Source of the DNA: Diprion similis
Taxonomy: Eukaryota; Arthropoda; Insecta; Hymenoptera; Diprionidae
Direction of reading: 5' to 3'
Length of the DNA stretch: 64,000 nucleotides
NCBI RefSeq assembly: GCF_021155765.1
Contig: NC_060106.1
Span: 4,967,501 to 5,031,500, forward strand
The notes under the pieces were generated by a model. That model had not been told where the DNA came from, did no database searches, and saw only the letters and a program-made list of their open reading frames with translations. This document shows positions 45,001-58,284 of this stretch, piece after piece (the first letter of the stretch is position 1; each line of letters starts with the position of its first letter). A program made the position numbers and the translations under genes.

Positions 45001-48000
45001 CCAAGCAAATCGGCAAAGAAAACGATTACAGTAAGCAGACTTCGGCAGTAACGGTTTGTAGAAATTAGCAACTCGACTCACCATTTCTAACGTATTACAA
45101 TGACGTCTATACGTCATACATAATCATAACATGATCCTCACATAATCCTGCAAATATATTTTTACAATGTTCGCGTAATTTGTTTAAACATAAATTAATT
45201 TCCGCAAAAGCTAGTTTTTCAATGACTACTCGATGGTAGATTGAATAAATAACCTATCAAAAATTAATATCTAAATTCAAGAATGAATGTAATTGTTTTA
45301 TTAAAAAATAAATAACTAATTAAATAGAAAAAAAAACTCCAATGGCAGTATTTAATCCTATAGTATAATTTTTATTAAAACTAATGTGCGGATACCAGTT
45401 TATCACGAAAGTAAAAAATATCTGCGTCATAATAACGAAGGCTAAATAATCACATCAAACGTGTTTCAAACATGTATACATATATATATATATATATACC
45501 TAAATATGTATTTGTATTAAACCATTCGTCAAACAGTGATTTCATACGGGCGTATTAACTCTATTTTCCAGATTCTTCATCAGCAAATATTAAATATACC
45601 ATAAAAATTTTAAGGCCTATTTTTCACCGAGAGCTAACGGAATAAAAAGAAGGCTCTTGCCGTTTTACTTGACGGCAAATTAACCGGAAGAGCCTGCGAT
45701 CACAACTCTATCATGCTAATAACGTGAGTAATAAAAAAAAAGAAAAATTATAATCATTTCTTAGACAACTATAATAAGGTGAATAGAACTTTCGATTTTC
45801 AAACTGAAGCTGGAAATGGTGAAAAAGTTCTTTTCGTCATATGTATATAATTCTTGTGGCGTCACACTTTATACAAAAACTCTGTCTGGGCACTGATTAG
45901 TTATAATCGAAACATTTTATTCGAATTGCTGGACAGAAAACTTTTTCACTGCTATACACTAAATGCTTATATATATGTATACACTATTTACATGTATTTA
46001 TTTAATCTTTCGTACTCAGACAGTGCTAAACGTTAAGTGAAACAGAGCAGTCTGATCTTGAATTACCCAATGATTTACGAAAAATTACAGAGAGAGAGAG
46101 AAATAGAGAGAATAAGAGAAAAATCAAGTGTGTGAAAAAAACAAACCTGTTCACCAAGAATTTCATCTTATATGAGTACAAATAGGTCCGTATTAAATTT
46201 TTATCCTTCACGTTGGTACATTATTTTCGAGGTAATCCACGTACGGCGTACGATCTCGTATATTATGAGGTGTAGAGTTGCGTCCACGCAATTTTTCGAT
46301 GGTCAACTACCGTCGAAGCCACCTTTTTAAATCTCGAAGGACAAACAGCATTTATATACTCATTCAGCCAGTTTCAGGCTGGTTTACGTTTCAGTTTGCT
46401 TATAAAGACAGACAAATTTTTAGGAAAGAGATTGAAAAGTGTGAAAGCAGAAATTGTAAAAGGGAAGTGAAAACACGTTTTATACAATTTTTAAATTCAT
46501 GATTTTCAAATTTTGCAATATTCTATCCCCACTAATTTGCACAGATATCTTCTTCCTCGGCAATTACAAGCACAAAAGATTCTCTGATACGTTTTTTGAT
46601 AATAAAAGGGCGATTGCTTGGTTCGTTTTTATTTTCTTTTCTTATTCACATATAATATTATTTCACACTTCTCTCTTCTTCATTATTACATTATATCCGG
46701 TAAATAATAGGCGATTTTCCGTCGAGCGTAGCCGCAGCGCACAAATCCATGAATATTGTTAATTTTTCAAAGTTGCGTAACCGCAGGCCTCCACGACTCA
46801 AAGCACATGGCTCAAAGTCCAGCTCTGAAGCCAGAATTGAGTTTAGAAAGGCCTGCGCACCTTTTTACCTTCACATTCTGCTTTTTCAAGCGTTATTTAC
46901 ACACGTTACGCGCGGAATATCGTATACGGATGTATAGTTAATGTATATATTACGATGTGTATTATACAGACTTGGGCAAACTCGTGTAACGGAGTTTTCA
47001 GCTCTTCCTTAAGCGATCTTTTAAACATTTTGCAGTGTCGAAAATTTGCGAAAACGATGGCTTCATAAGTTCGAAGAAAAAGAATATTTGTTGTACGCTT
47101 TTTTTTATGTTTGATTGCAACTGAAATCCACTTTCAAAAATATCCACCGTGAGACGTACCTAATTGCGTCTTTGATGAAGCAATTTTTTTAGTCAAGCCA
47201 GGTGAAAAAACGCTATCGTGTAAAATATAGAATTTCCTAATTCCCATTGTTTTATAAATGAAACGTGTAGGGAAAAATTTCACCTCACAAGTCAAGTTGG
47301 AATTGTTTACTCGTACGCGTTATGTCGGGAATTTCAGGCCTTACGAAAACAACAAGATGATTCACACTCATCGCGCAACAATTTTTACGCCATACTGACT
47401 TGATAAAAATAATCAAACGACGCTAGCTGTTGCAAATATTTAAAAAAATTACCACGATGCGCGTAATTGCAGACGACTGCAGAGAAACAAATTTAATTTC
47501 ATTTAGAAAGTATATATATATATATACGTATATATATGCCAAAACCTGAGGCTAATATTTTGCAGAGTTAAAAAAAAAAAAATTATTTTGGAAAAAATAG
47601 TATTTTCAGCCGTTTTTAATTCTTCTTTTGAATTGATTGCAAAGTGTGAGGGAAATTTTTTTGAGAAAACGATAGAAAAACTTTGTAATAGCTTGTCGGC
47701 AAAATTCCACAATTTTATACAGCTACGAGATTTTTTGTCGCTGTAATTTGCGATCAGAGTTTAACGATCTTGTAATTTTCTTTTTGTTCTTCGGTTCATT
47801 CCTGTGCTCGAACGTAACATGGATAAACGTCGACTCTGGTTTTATTCAAATATTGATTTCACTCGATGCCTAAATTGTACTATAAATTTTTCTAATGACC
47901 ACGTTATGCTGGACTAACTGATGACGTGTTCAATCACGTATGTTACACGTGTATAATGTCTTCGTCGCGACCGCTGGTTTGCATAACTTTTCATACCTCA

Positions 48001-51000
48001 GGAATACCCATGACTGTATTAATTCAACCTATTAATTGGAGATTTTTAATCGGAGAACGGATGCGAATTCCGGGTAATATATGTTGTAACGGTTTCTCCC
48101 GGAACCTGCTTGAATTAGATAATTACGAATTATCAACGATTTTTCGGATTCGTTGCCACGATTTTACGTGTTAAAAACGTGCTGGGCAAACTGAGAAATC
48201 GCAGAAATCGCTTGGACTATATCTAGTAAAGACAAACATATTCAAATCGGGTTCCAAGAAATTATTTTTTTTTTTTTCTTGTTGAAAAAACAATACCAGT
48301 TTTTGCTTGTTGAACTTTAATCTGCCTATCTAAAAACTTTACGCGATTTAAATTTCTTTACACTTCTAGACTCAACCTGCTGGTATTGAGTGGTGTAGAA
48401 TAGTCGTCGAAAAATGAATCTGTAAAGTTAGTTTTCAACAAAAAAATTCGATGACCTGATAAGGCGTGATATACATTCGTATGTCACGTGATAATATTTC
48501 TTGATCCCCGCAAAATCGTCTATTTTGTCTACTTACACGGAACATCAGTTTGGTGTCTCCCTCTGATTTCGTTGTGACTTATGTATGTTGTAAAACATTG
48601 AAAACTAAGAGACACGTATTTTTTTCATCTGCGGAAAAACGGTTTAAAAGGGTAAAAACGACCCCCAAAGACGGGCACTCGACGGGGTCATTTCTTGACG
48701 CACTTCATGTATTTGAATAAAACCAACACTGAAATGTTTTTTTAATGAATAGGAAAACTTCAAGAGATCTCCTTCTCTGGTGATCATCTTTGGGGGTCGT
48801 TTTCACCCCTTAAAACCGTTTTTTTGCGGATAAAAAAATACCTGTCTCTTGGTTTTCAATTTTGTACAACACAGATGAGTCTCAACAAAATAAGAGGGGG
48901 ACACCAAACTGATGTTCCTTGTTAGCACCAGACTGCGGTGGGTTGAAATTCCGGATTTGAAAAGTTCCGAAAGCGCCAAGTCCCGAATTCATTGCTGGCG
49001 AAACTTGAAATAAAGAAATCAAACCTTCACCAAACAATGTTACACATGTCGATGTAGCAATATCGAAATACTATTCGCACTAATACAGTCGTCCCTACAT
49101 GAATCAATTCTCAGCACAAAATGATTTCACACTTTGTTCCAAGGTCACAAGTTCTCTGAACTTTCACTAACAATAAGTTAATTGGTTGGTGTATACCTCT
49201 GTTCGCAGTACTTTTACATCGATGCTTCAAGTTCCTCACAATCATTATAAACATTCTGTATCTCGCTCTCTAAATTGGTTTTTTTAATTTGGATTGATCA
49301 TTTTTTGAAATTTTTTTTGTTTGTTTACCCATTTTTATTTGTGAACTGGAATGAGAATATACTCTGGTTTACCGTAATCTGATTTTATTAACTATAAAAG
49401 AAACTTGTTGTAACAGAAAATGTCATTCAACCGTTTAGTCACTATATAATGTGATCTAACGACCGAATTTTACATTTTTCTCATCGTCATCGTGAGCTTG
49501 GATTTCTCGTATATTCAACACGAAGAACAAGAATTATTTCGCACTGTAACGCATTGCAGAATCTGCTTTCTCGCGTACAAAATTCAGTATTTCAAGTCAC
49601 TACAACACACAGCAACACACAGTGAACTTCTGAATCCTATTTTCAGAATAATAAATCCGTATTCGAGCATTTACAGGAACTTCAAACACGAAACGACTCG
49701 TCAAATTTCACTGGAATTATTATCACTAAGTGTTGTTTATGGGAGAGCAGATATCTATTCGACTATCAAATAAAAATGTGCAACAGACTTCTACTGCTAC
49801 TGCTTACCGTGATTTTACTTTCATATCAGTTCCATTAAGCATTTGCTGCGCGAACTTTCTACTTATATTCACGTGCACCTTACCGTACAGCTGGATTTTC
49901 TGTTGGGAAATCATCCGCTTCGGGTACTCGACGATAATTCATGTATTTACCGTATAACATATAACAGCCTGAGTCTTAATCGTATTCGTCGTCGTCGACG
50001 TCGTCACAGTGCAATTCGATCGTGTCTTTATCTACGCGTCTAGCTGTAACAAGGATTTTCCTTCCTCAATGTGGCCGACTCACCGCTAAATGCTATACTT
50101 GTCTGTAAAAATTGATGTAAAAGTATGATTAACTTCTTCTACCACCACTTTAGTTTGGCTCCACGCGATTTGCGTTAATCCTTTGAGTCAGGCATTATTC
50201 TGCGAGACAACTTTTGTAACAAGTTAGTATTCTCCGGTTTTTGGGGTCACTTTATACGATCTGATATCAGACTTTCAAAATTCAAGGTATTGGATTCAAT
50301 GTGATAGACGAAAATTTCAAATTTCATCGAATCTGGTCAATAAATTCTATTACGAGGTTTTCAAAATCTAATTTTGGATTCGTAATCAACGACTCCAAAA
50401 ACCCCTGGCAGAGTTTTTTCTCCGGATTCGATCTGATTTGAAATTTTTGTCCGCATTTCAAATTGCTTGGAGATGGCTAAAGATTTAGTCAATTCGATCG
50501 ATTTCACTTTACGATGGCTCCTTATTTGTTGAGAAGACTTTTTTTCATCATCTTGACATCGTTAAATATTTATTCTCACAGAATTGTACGTAATATTGAA
50601 TTTACTTTGTAGAAAATAATCTTCTTGATAAAGTGAAATGAAACCGATCGAATCTACGACTAGATTTTTAACAATTTTCAAGTGATTTGAACTGAAGTAT
50701 CGACATCCAAGCTTTTCTTCTTAATTGCATTATTCAAAATTTTTGTACTTTCAAAGAGATTTTAACAGCTTACGAATATAATCATATTCATTGGTCGTTA
50801 TTAATACGTGTATTATTAAAAAATTACGTTTTTCATTAAAAAAAAAAAAAAGCATCGCCAACGTTCCTCCAATTCTCCAATTGTTAAAGTCAACTTTGCA
50901 TCGACTTGTAGTGATTTTACACAAATAATGCTGTTGTGTTGTTCATGAGTGTATAATGAAATGCAAATGCGTGCAACAATCGACGTGCATTCTCATTACA

Positions 51001-54000
51001 TGTAATTGAGCAAAACGATTCGTGGATGAAAAATTGCGACCACGCATACCTGGATAGTAGAACAAAGTTCGGCATGAGGCTAATAATATACTAACATATA
51101 TTTGTCAATATAGCTATATTTTAATCAAGCCGTACGTAATAATGCTTAGCATTCGAAATTCGAACTGAAAGATGTCTCGTAACGTTTCGTAACGTCCGTT
51201 TCTGCGGCTGGAATACCATTTGGAAAGGCCTGCAGCCTTTGGCACATCGCCTTTGTTACTGGGCCACGGTCAGTGCAAATTTTTCAACGAATTCCTGCGG
51301 CAGACACCTTTACCATTGTTTATTATTATATTGCAAGAGGCGCAAAACCCTGCAGCGTTCGCAAATTCCACAATGAGGTGAAATTATTCGAACAGCTCTT
51401 TCATTTTCTAACAAAAACGATAATTCGCAATCGCATTTCGCTTAAGAGTGATAAATAATTATCGATTTTTTTACTAAATCGATCATTTTTATCAACAATC
51501 GGTTTTTTTCCGTCGCCAATTTCGGTCACCCTCATTAACGACAAAAAATTGGCACCTGCTGACGGTGATTAGCTACTGATTTTGCGCGCCAATTATTTTG
51601 CTCACTTACGACAATTGTCAGTCGATCTTTCACCACCCGACAAAGCGCCTAATTATCCCCTAACGAGGAAACTTATTGTTACGTAGACGACACAATAGAG
51701 CTGCGGCTGTTGATAATTGACGTGAATAATTGTTCGCACGCTTCTTCGGCAGTGATTATCATACATTTTCACTGAATATTTGCTCATTCGCCTAACTTGC
51801 AAATCGAGATATAATCCTCGCGTGGGTTTTCATGCATGCAGCTCGTCGTAACCGAGTCAGTAGAATTATTTCTACTTTTACGAATATTTTGAATTCGCTG
51901 CGAATAACGTTGATGTAGAAATGACGAGAGTTGCAATTGAGTTTATTCATTTCTACAATGACGAGCTATGCTAAGCCGTGTATGGATAGTTGCAACAACG
52001 GGTTTCAAATTCGGTAGCCTAAAATTGTAACAAACGATATTTTTGCTCTCACCGAACTTCCCACTCTCGAATAAAGTGCAGTTTCAGTTGCATTTATTTA
52101 CGAAATAAATTAAATCGGTCGAAATTTCAAGTGTCAGCAAAATTCCAGACCGAATTATAAACTGTGTCGTATAGAAAATTTTTATGCAAGCTGCTAAATC
52201 ATCGCTTCTTGACGGTTTCGAGCATTATCGCAATGAATATTTTGTAACGAAAGATACCAGAAATCGTGCGACAAGATAAAAGGATGAATATCCGTCAGTG
52301 AAAGTTAGCGGTTATAATCCGTGTAATGAGGACTATCGAATTCGCTTATGGGATGGCTTACATTTCTACGGGGTGGGGATAAAAAACTGGAATTTCTCAT
52401 TGATACACGGACCAAAATATCGAATTTTTATAGACGCGAAAATCTTATTCTTAGAATTTAAAAGTGTTGAAAGTCCAAGCAATACAAGTTCAAGAAGTAC
52501 AGAAAGGAAAAATTCTATAAAAAAAAGATTCTATATGATCGAGAGGAATTCCGCCGTTTCTATAGTTTGGCATTCCAGTCTCTGACCCTTCAAATAATCT
52601 TTTGCTTTCCACACTTCGACTTTCACAATTTTTAAATCCTATATTTGTACCCCACCCATTAGCAGGGGTAAAAAAAAATTCACAAGTTCTCCAATGATCA
52701 AAATTGCTCAATTTTTTGTTGCTAATTCTAGTCCAACCACGGTTCGTTAATTTCAGGAATTCGAGTCATTGAGCAAAATCGTTACGGATGTATGGAATCA
52801 CTTCAAAAATTCTAAGGAATGGTTGATAACGTCGTTTCAATTTATTTTCCATCTATTATGAAATAACCGAAGTCGAGAAATCAGTTATGAAATACGGTGG
52901 ATCTTGTGGCTGCAGCAATTCAATTCCTGTCGAGTCACTTCCGGTCTGCAGCATGGTATAGTCAGAGTGAGAATTCTCTGCTTACGGAACCTACAATCTG
53001 AAAGTACCCACCATCGAAATTGAATGATACGATATTAAGAATACATTAAATTACATTTGAAATCATGTGATTGCGATTAATCGAACTGCGAAACTGAAAG
53101 TATCGAACCCATTAAACACATATTTTGAATGCCGACTGAAAAATTTAACGACTTTTCCATAAAACTAAAATAAAAGCCCTCAAAATAATATCCAGTGACC
53201 TATTTTTCGACATCCAAAAATCGCTACAGACATCTTTTTTTGTGATATGTGTTCTTAAATTGTGAATGAGTTATTAAAAAAAAATCTGACCTTACTAAAA
53301 TCTTATCATTACTATATTCTTTTCTCAGTGCAGTCCGTATAAATTATATAACTACACCGTGAAGCAAAAGTTATCATAAATTAGAATAAAATAAAGAGAG
53401 AGCATGCAGACATGAAGGAGATAACATGGAATCGGATAATATATATGCAGGTGATTAAAATTTCAGTAAATCGCGTGTCAGCAGCTGTGAATTTTTGCGT
53501 GCAAGTGTTATTTGCGATTTGTATGTACCTGTAATAGATGGCAACTGGCTTATCATTAAATCGGCGATAATTCTCATAGAGTGTGAATCTTTATCTTCTC
53601 GCAAAAGCGAACTGTTCCGTGTAAATACGTGCATACTGTAACACTGATTGCGTGCATGTAACTGCAACGTGGCGATTAACTGTCCTCGTTAAAGTTTCAC
53701 GAGTACCTGATGAAAAAATTGCGCACCTATTCTCCGATTTTTTCCGATACCGTGTTGTACTAATTTCATATTTTTGTTTTCCTTTTCAATTTTATAACTA
53801 ATAGCTTCGGCCTGTTTTTCACAGCTACAGCAATCCACGCGGGTATAATAAACGTATATCCAAACTATATGACACCGAAAAATAACGAGCAAACTTGAAT
53901 GTATTTGTCCATTAAAAATGCGTATAATGTGGGTCAGTTTGTACCATATCATATATATGCATGTTTTGCTGAGTGTTGCCAGGACAACAATACCTGGGCA

Positions 54001-57000
54001 CATGTATTCCAAATCTAAAAGCTAATGGCACTTGGACAGTGGCTCGCTCGACCTTATGAGGAATGAAACGATCAATAAGAAGTTCTACGTCACGGCTTCT
54101 TGCAAGTGAACTTTGATTCTTAAACCCAAAATAAAAAACATGTTGTTTAACTTATGTAAAGTAACGCATATAAAGAATAATACATGATTACTGCTGTCTT
54201 TATTCAACGATCTATTATGCAATCACACGAATAAATATACTGGAATAATTTTTGATTAGAAGAGCCATCGTACCATGGTTACAAACGATTATACCTTTGG
54301 TGTGCTTCGTACCATCTGCGGACTCTTAATTTATTAGTATAACAGCACACGTGTGGTTGAATATGATCTTGAACCGGTGAACCTTGCAATAGGTTTTTTA
54401 TCCCACACAATCTGCTGCAGTGCGAATGGTTTTTACTTATTATAATTCGCGGTATTCACATCTAATGAATGCAAGTAAGCAAACGAAGACTCGGAGTTAA
54501 GATGACAGTTCAGCCGTTTTTCCATGAGAGAAATAAAAACCTCCGACTACCATAGCTGTGAAAATTCTCACGTCTTGTAAACGCGTTTGCTCATAATGGT
54601 ACGCTTTGTTAGTTTTCCTCGGAGGCATATTTAAACTAGTTACTTTTGCAGAATAATACATGTCTGTATTTTCCTATGCAATAAACAACTTTTTTTCCCT
54701 CTCGTCCTCTCTCACTCTCTCACTCTCTCACTCTGGTTTTTCGACCAACTTTACGGAAAAGGAATGCAGGCTTTAAAGTAGGCAATCAACCGAGTTTCTA
54801 TATAAGTGTAATACTTTTACACGCGTAAGTTATATAGACGACACAAATTTATAGTAAGTATACGAGTACTTTGTGTATCTTCGTGATTCGCGTAGAGACA
54901 TACATCGCGTCCATCTTGTGTATATAAGTATTCACGTACGCATGTAAAGGTATACGTATTTGTTTCACATCGTCATACACGTGAACTGGTTGCCCAATGA
55001 AACTGAACGTCAGCAAAAAGAAAGCCATCGTCGTTACGTAAGGTGTAGGTATAACTATAACCACACCATGTACGCGTTCTATAAAAATAATACCTTACCG
55101 TGAACGCAAAAGCGGCGCGGCCAGAAGTTGCAGTGTCTACGGGTACATATGTGCATAAATAAACTGGTTTCTGCAACCACCGTAGTTCATAGCCTCAAGT
55201 TTTCCTTCGAATCGACGATCATCACACGCAGCGTCTCTAATTAATTATTACATAAAGATTCAACGATCATCTTATAAATAATTTTTCATAAACATTTTTG
55301 CATATCACGGAATCTTAGTCGATTAGCGTCAAGTCGTTCGAATTTTATTGGCCGATGCAATACTAATCGCAACTGTTAAACAATGTCCCTAGGAGCCCAC
55401 AGCCAACGGTATCCCTAGGGCTCCTAGGGACATTTTCTGACAGTCGCGATTGGTATTGCGTCGACCGCGCAATCAGCTGATAACTTTCGGCCAATAAACT
55501 TCGAACGAATTGACGCATGCGCATAAGGTGCGCACTTTCCTCATAGACACACGATATACCGATACAAGTAAAGAGCTATTAGCAGCCTTTCTAATTAATT
55601 GCAGAGACCTGGAACCAACGTAGAGAGTATGAAATACTTCTGGTTACAACTTAAACTGCACTTGCACGATCATTACGTAACGATCGAGCTGCTGTATCGA
55701 CTATTTAGTTTCTGAGGATGAGTGACGTCGTATTATATCATTTTTTTAATATTAACGATGTGTGACGAACCAAGATCCGAAAGAATCGGTTCTTTAACGC
55801 CTAAATGAGGATGATTGTAAACGGTAAATTTCATTCTATTTTCTCTTTATTTTGTTACAGTGACAATACGACGACAGGAGGCGGTGGTTTGATGGTAAAT
55901 TCGAATTCGGTGAACTCGATGAACAGCGTGGAAGGAAATATGGACGGATCGACGACTCCGAACCCCGTAATGGCGACGCCGGGGTTAAATAACGTCGCTT
56001 GGAATAGACAACAAGCCGTAAGCGTGCGACATGCCTTCAAAACGTACGGAAGCAGCAAAAACCCCAATCATGTGCTGCAGAACCTCAACATGACAGTGGC
56101 CAAAGGCTCGATGTAAGTAGTCTTTCCTCATGACGTCAGAGCCTGGTTGTCGGCGCCATTTTATTACCACATAACCTAAGTTTTTAATTTTAATGGAGGC
56201 AAATCTTAGTTCTTGGGCTTTCAAATTATTCATGTCACATAAATTAATTGAACATAATCGATAATATATCTGTTCTACTTTCCATACGCGAAAAAACACG
56301 GTCAACGGTCAACTGTCAGCCTGGTTGCATTAGTTTTATTTTTTCCCGCCAGAGGACGCATTGCAAAGTGACAATCTCAATAGCCCCAAAAGTGCTACTC
56401 GCACTTTTGGAAAATGATTTGAAGGCTTTTTTAAAATGGATTACCGAATGAAATACCGGTCATCTTTTTTTTGGGAAATTTTGTTTTCATTTTTCACCTA
56501 CAGAAAGAATTAAAATAATTTCAAATGTGATATCAGTATTATTATGAAAATATTAATTTTCTTAGTGACTGATTAGTACTTCTCTTGAATCACTGCCGTG
56601 AATCTTTCCCAATTTTTGGAGTCAATCCGGAAATTTAGCACGAGATAATGTTACATGACCATCAATAGTGTTGAATTGGCAGCAAATCGGGTTGCATGTA
56701 AGTCGTCCACAAAATATTTTTACAGTGTGTGTAAATTTGTGGAGTTATTATAAAACAGATGTATAATAATAATAATGGACTGGGCTTTTTCTTGATTGTG
56801 ACAAATTTCTGAAACTCTTCATAACGTCTGCGACCAAGTTAGTCTTTCTGATGATCGATTTCGAAATTGAAAAAACTACTTATATAAGTTGATGTTTGGA
56901 TAAACAAAAATCAAATAAATAGGTTCGTTATAAGTAGTTTAAAAAGTAGATTCATTAAAAATTAGACATTTAGGTGAACAAATAACCAGCTGTATAAACA

Positions 57001-58253
57001 CAAGGATACAACGAATATCCGTTGAGAATGGATAAGGAAAATTCCATAGACCTTTGAAATTTCCATCCGTATGCGTATTTATGTGATAAAGAACAGAGGC
57101 TTGGATTTATAATTCTACTTACGCAACCGTGCGACAGTTTTTGCACATTCTTATTTACGTAAGATTCCAGTTCACGTGATATTACTGACTAGTTTAGAGC
57201 GAGACATCAGTGATGACGACCTTTTGTAAGGTGAAAAATGTGTTGGAAAAATGGCCAACCTTGTCCCAAGTAAAAAAAGAAAAGAATCACTCCTCGATTC
57301 TATCAGTATAATTTTTTCTTCCACGCTTTAAGACTGAAATTTTGAACCGCGGTTCACCTCGAACTCTGAGTCTTTGGTTAGGACAAGATTAGCACATTGT
57401 TGGCAAACCTGGTGTAAAATAAGCCTGTAGACATACTCTATAAGAGACATGTCGTGGTCGCTAAACCTTGAAACTTCGTTTTATAAATTCTTTCTGTCGT
57501 GGATAATTTATGCGCAAGTACATCTACGATCCTAAATCAACCGCTTTGATGCTTAGACAACAATTTTTACTGAGTAGGTACATATTCCGAGAATGCGGTG
57601 GACTTTCGTGACTATTTTGCTATCCAATATTTCAGATTAATACGCGGACGCAGAGACGAACAATGCTTAGAATAGACCCAAGTTTTTCGGGGAAAACACG
57701 GCCATATTTGTTTAAAAATTTGTAATTTTTACTCTCTTTTATTTCTGGTTACCTTCTATGCAGTAATCCAAGATTGTGGCATCGCTTTGATTTTTACGTC
57801 ATAATATCCATTTTCTGTTTCTATGTATTTTTGAGTGTCGCTCTAACACACATTAAATGGCAGTAAAAAATCACTTTTGCATAGGATTTTTAGAATCAAG
57901 AATAGGATACCAGATCTCGAATTAAACGTGAGTTAATTAAACGAAACCACAAACACGAGTTGAAGAAAAAACCTGACGTGATGGAAGTTTTTCAGTTATA
58001 AAAAAATACAAAAAACCTGTGCAGTTTTTTGTTTGCAAACCTGTAAAGCATCTCGTAGGTATGAAGTCCTGTGTATGTATTATATCCGCAAAGTCGTGAC
58101 AACGCCGTGAACTTACCGAAGGAAATTATTGTGGTCTTGTATACCTATATCTATGAATATAGTTAGGTACTATTGTTGATACTCGGTAGAGAAGTATGGA
58201 AATTTTAGCAAGTCACCACGCGTATCGTTACTCCAAAGAATAACAACTGCAGG

Positions 58254-58284
<31 letters not shown>

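Larger units (their letters stand above)
25204..55860 (+). other. giant first intron of the ABC transporter gene
   Basis: About 30.7 kb bounded by GTTAGT at 25204 and TTTTGTTACAG at 55860. Read through on both strands, it shows no convincing gene: open frames are short, lack known domains and look like chance. It contains foldback elements (48539, 55326), smaller inverted repeats, microsatellites, a tandem duplication (28781-29148) and a GC-rich block near 41480-41720. Long first introns often hold enhancers and alternative promoters. Confidence 0.65.
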
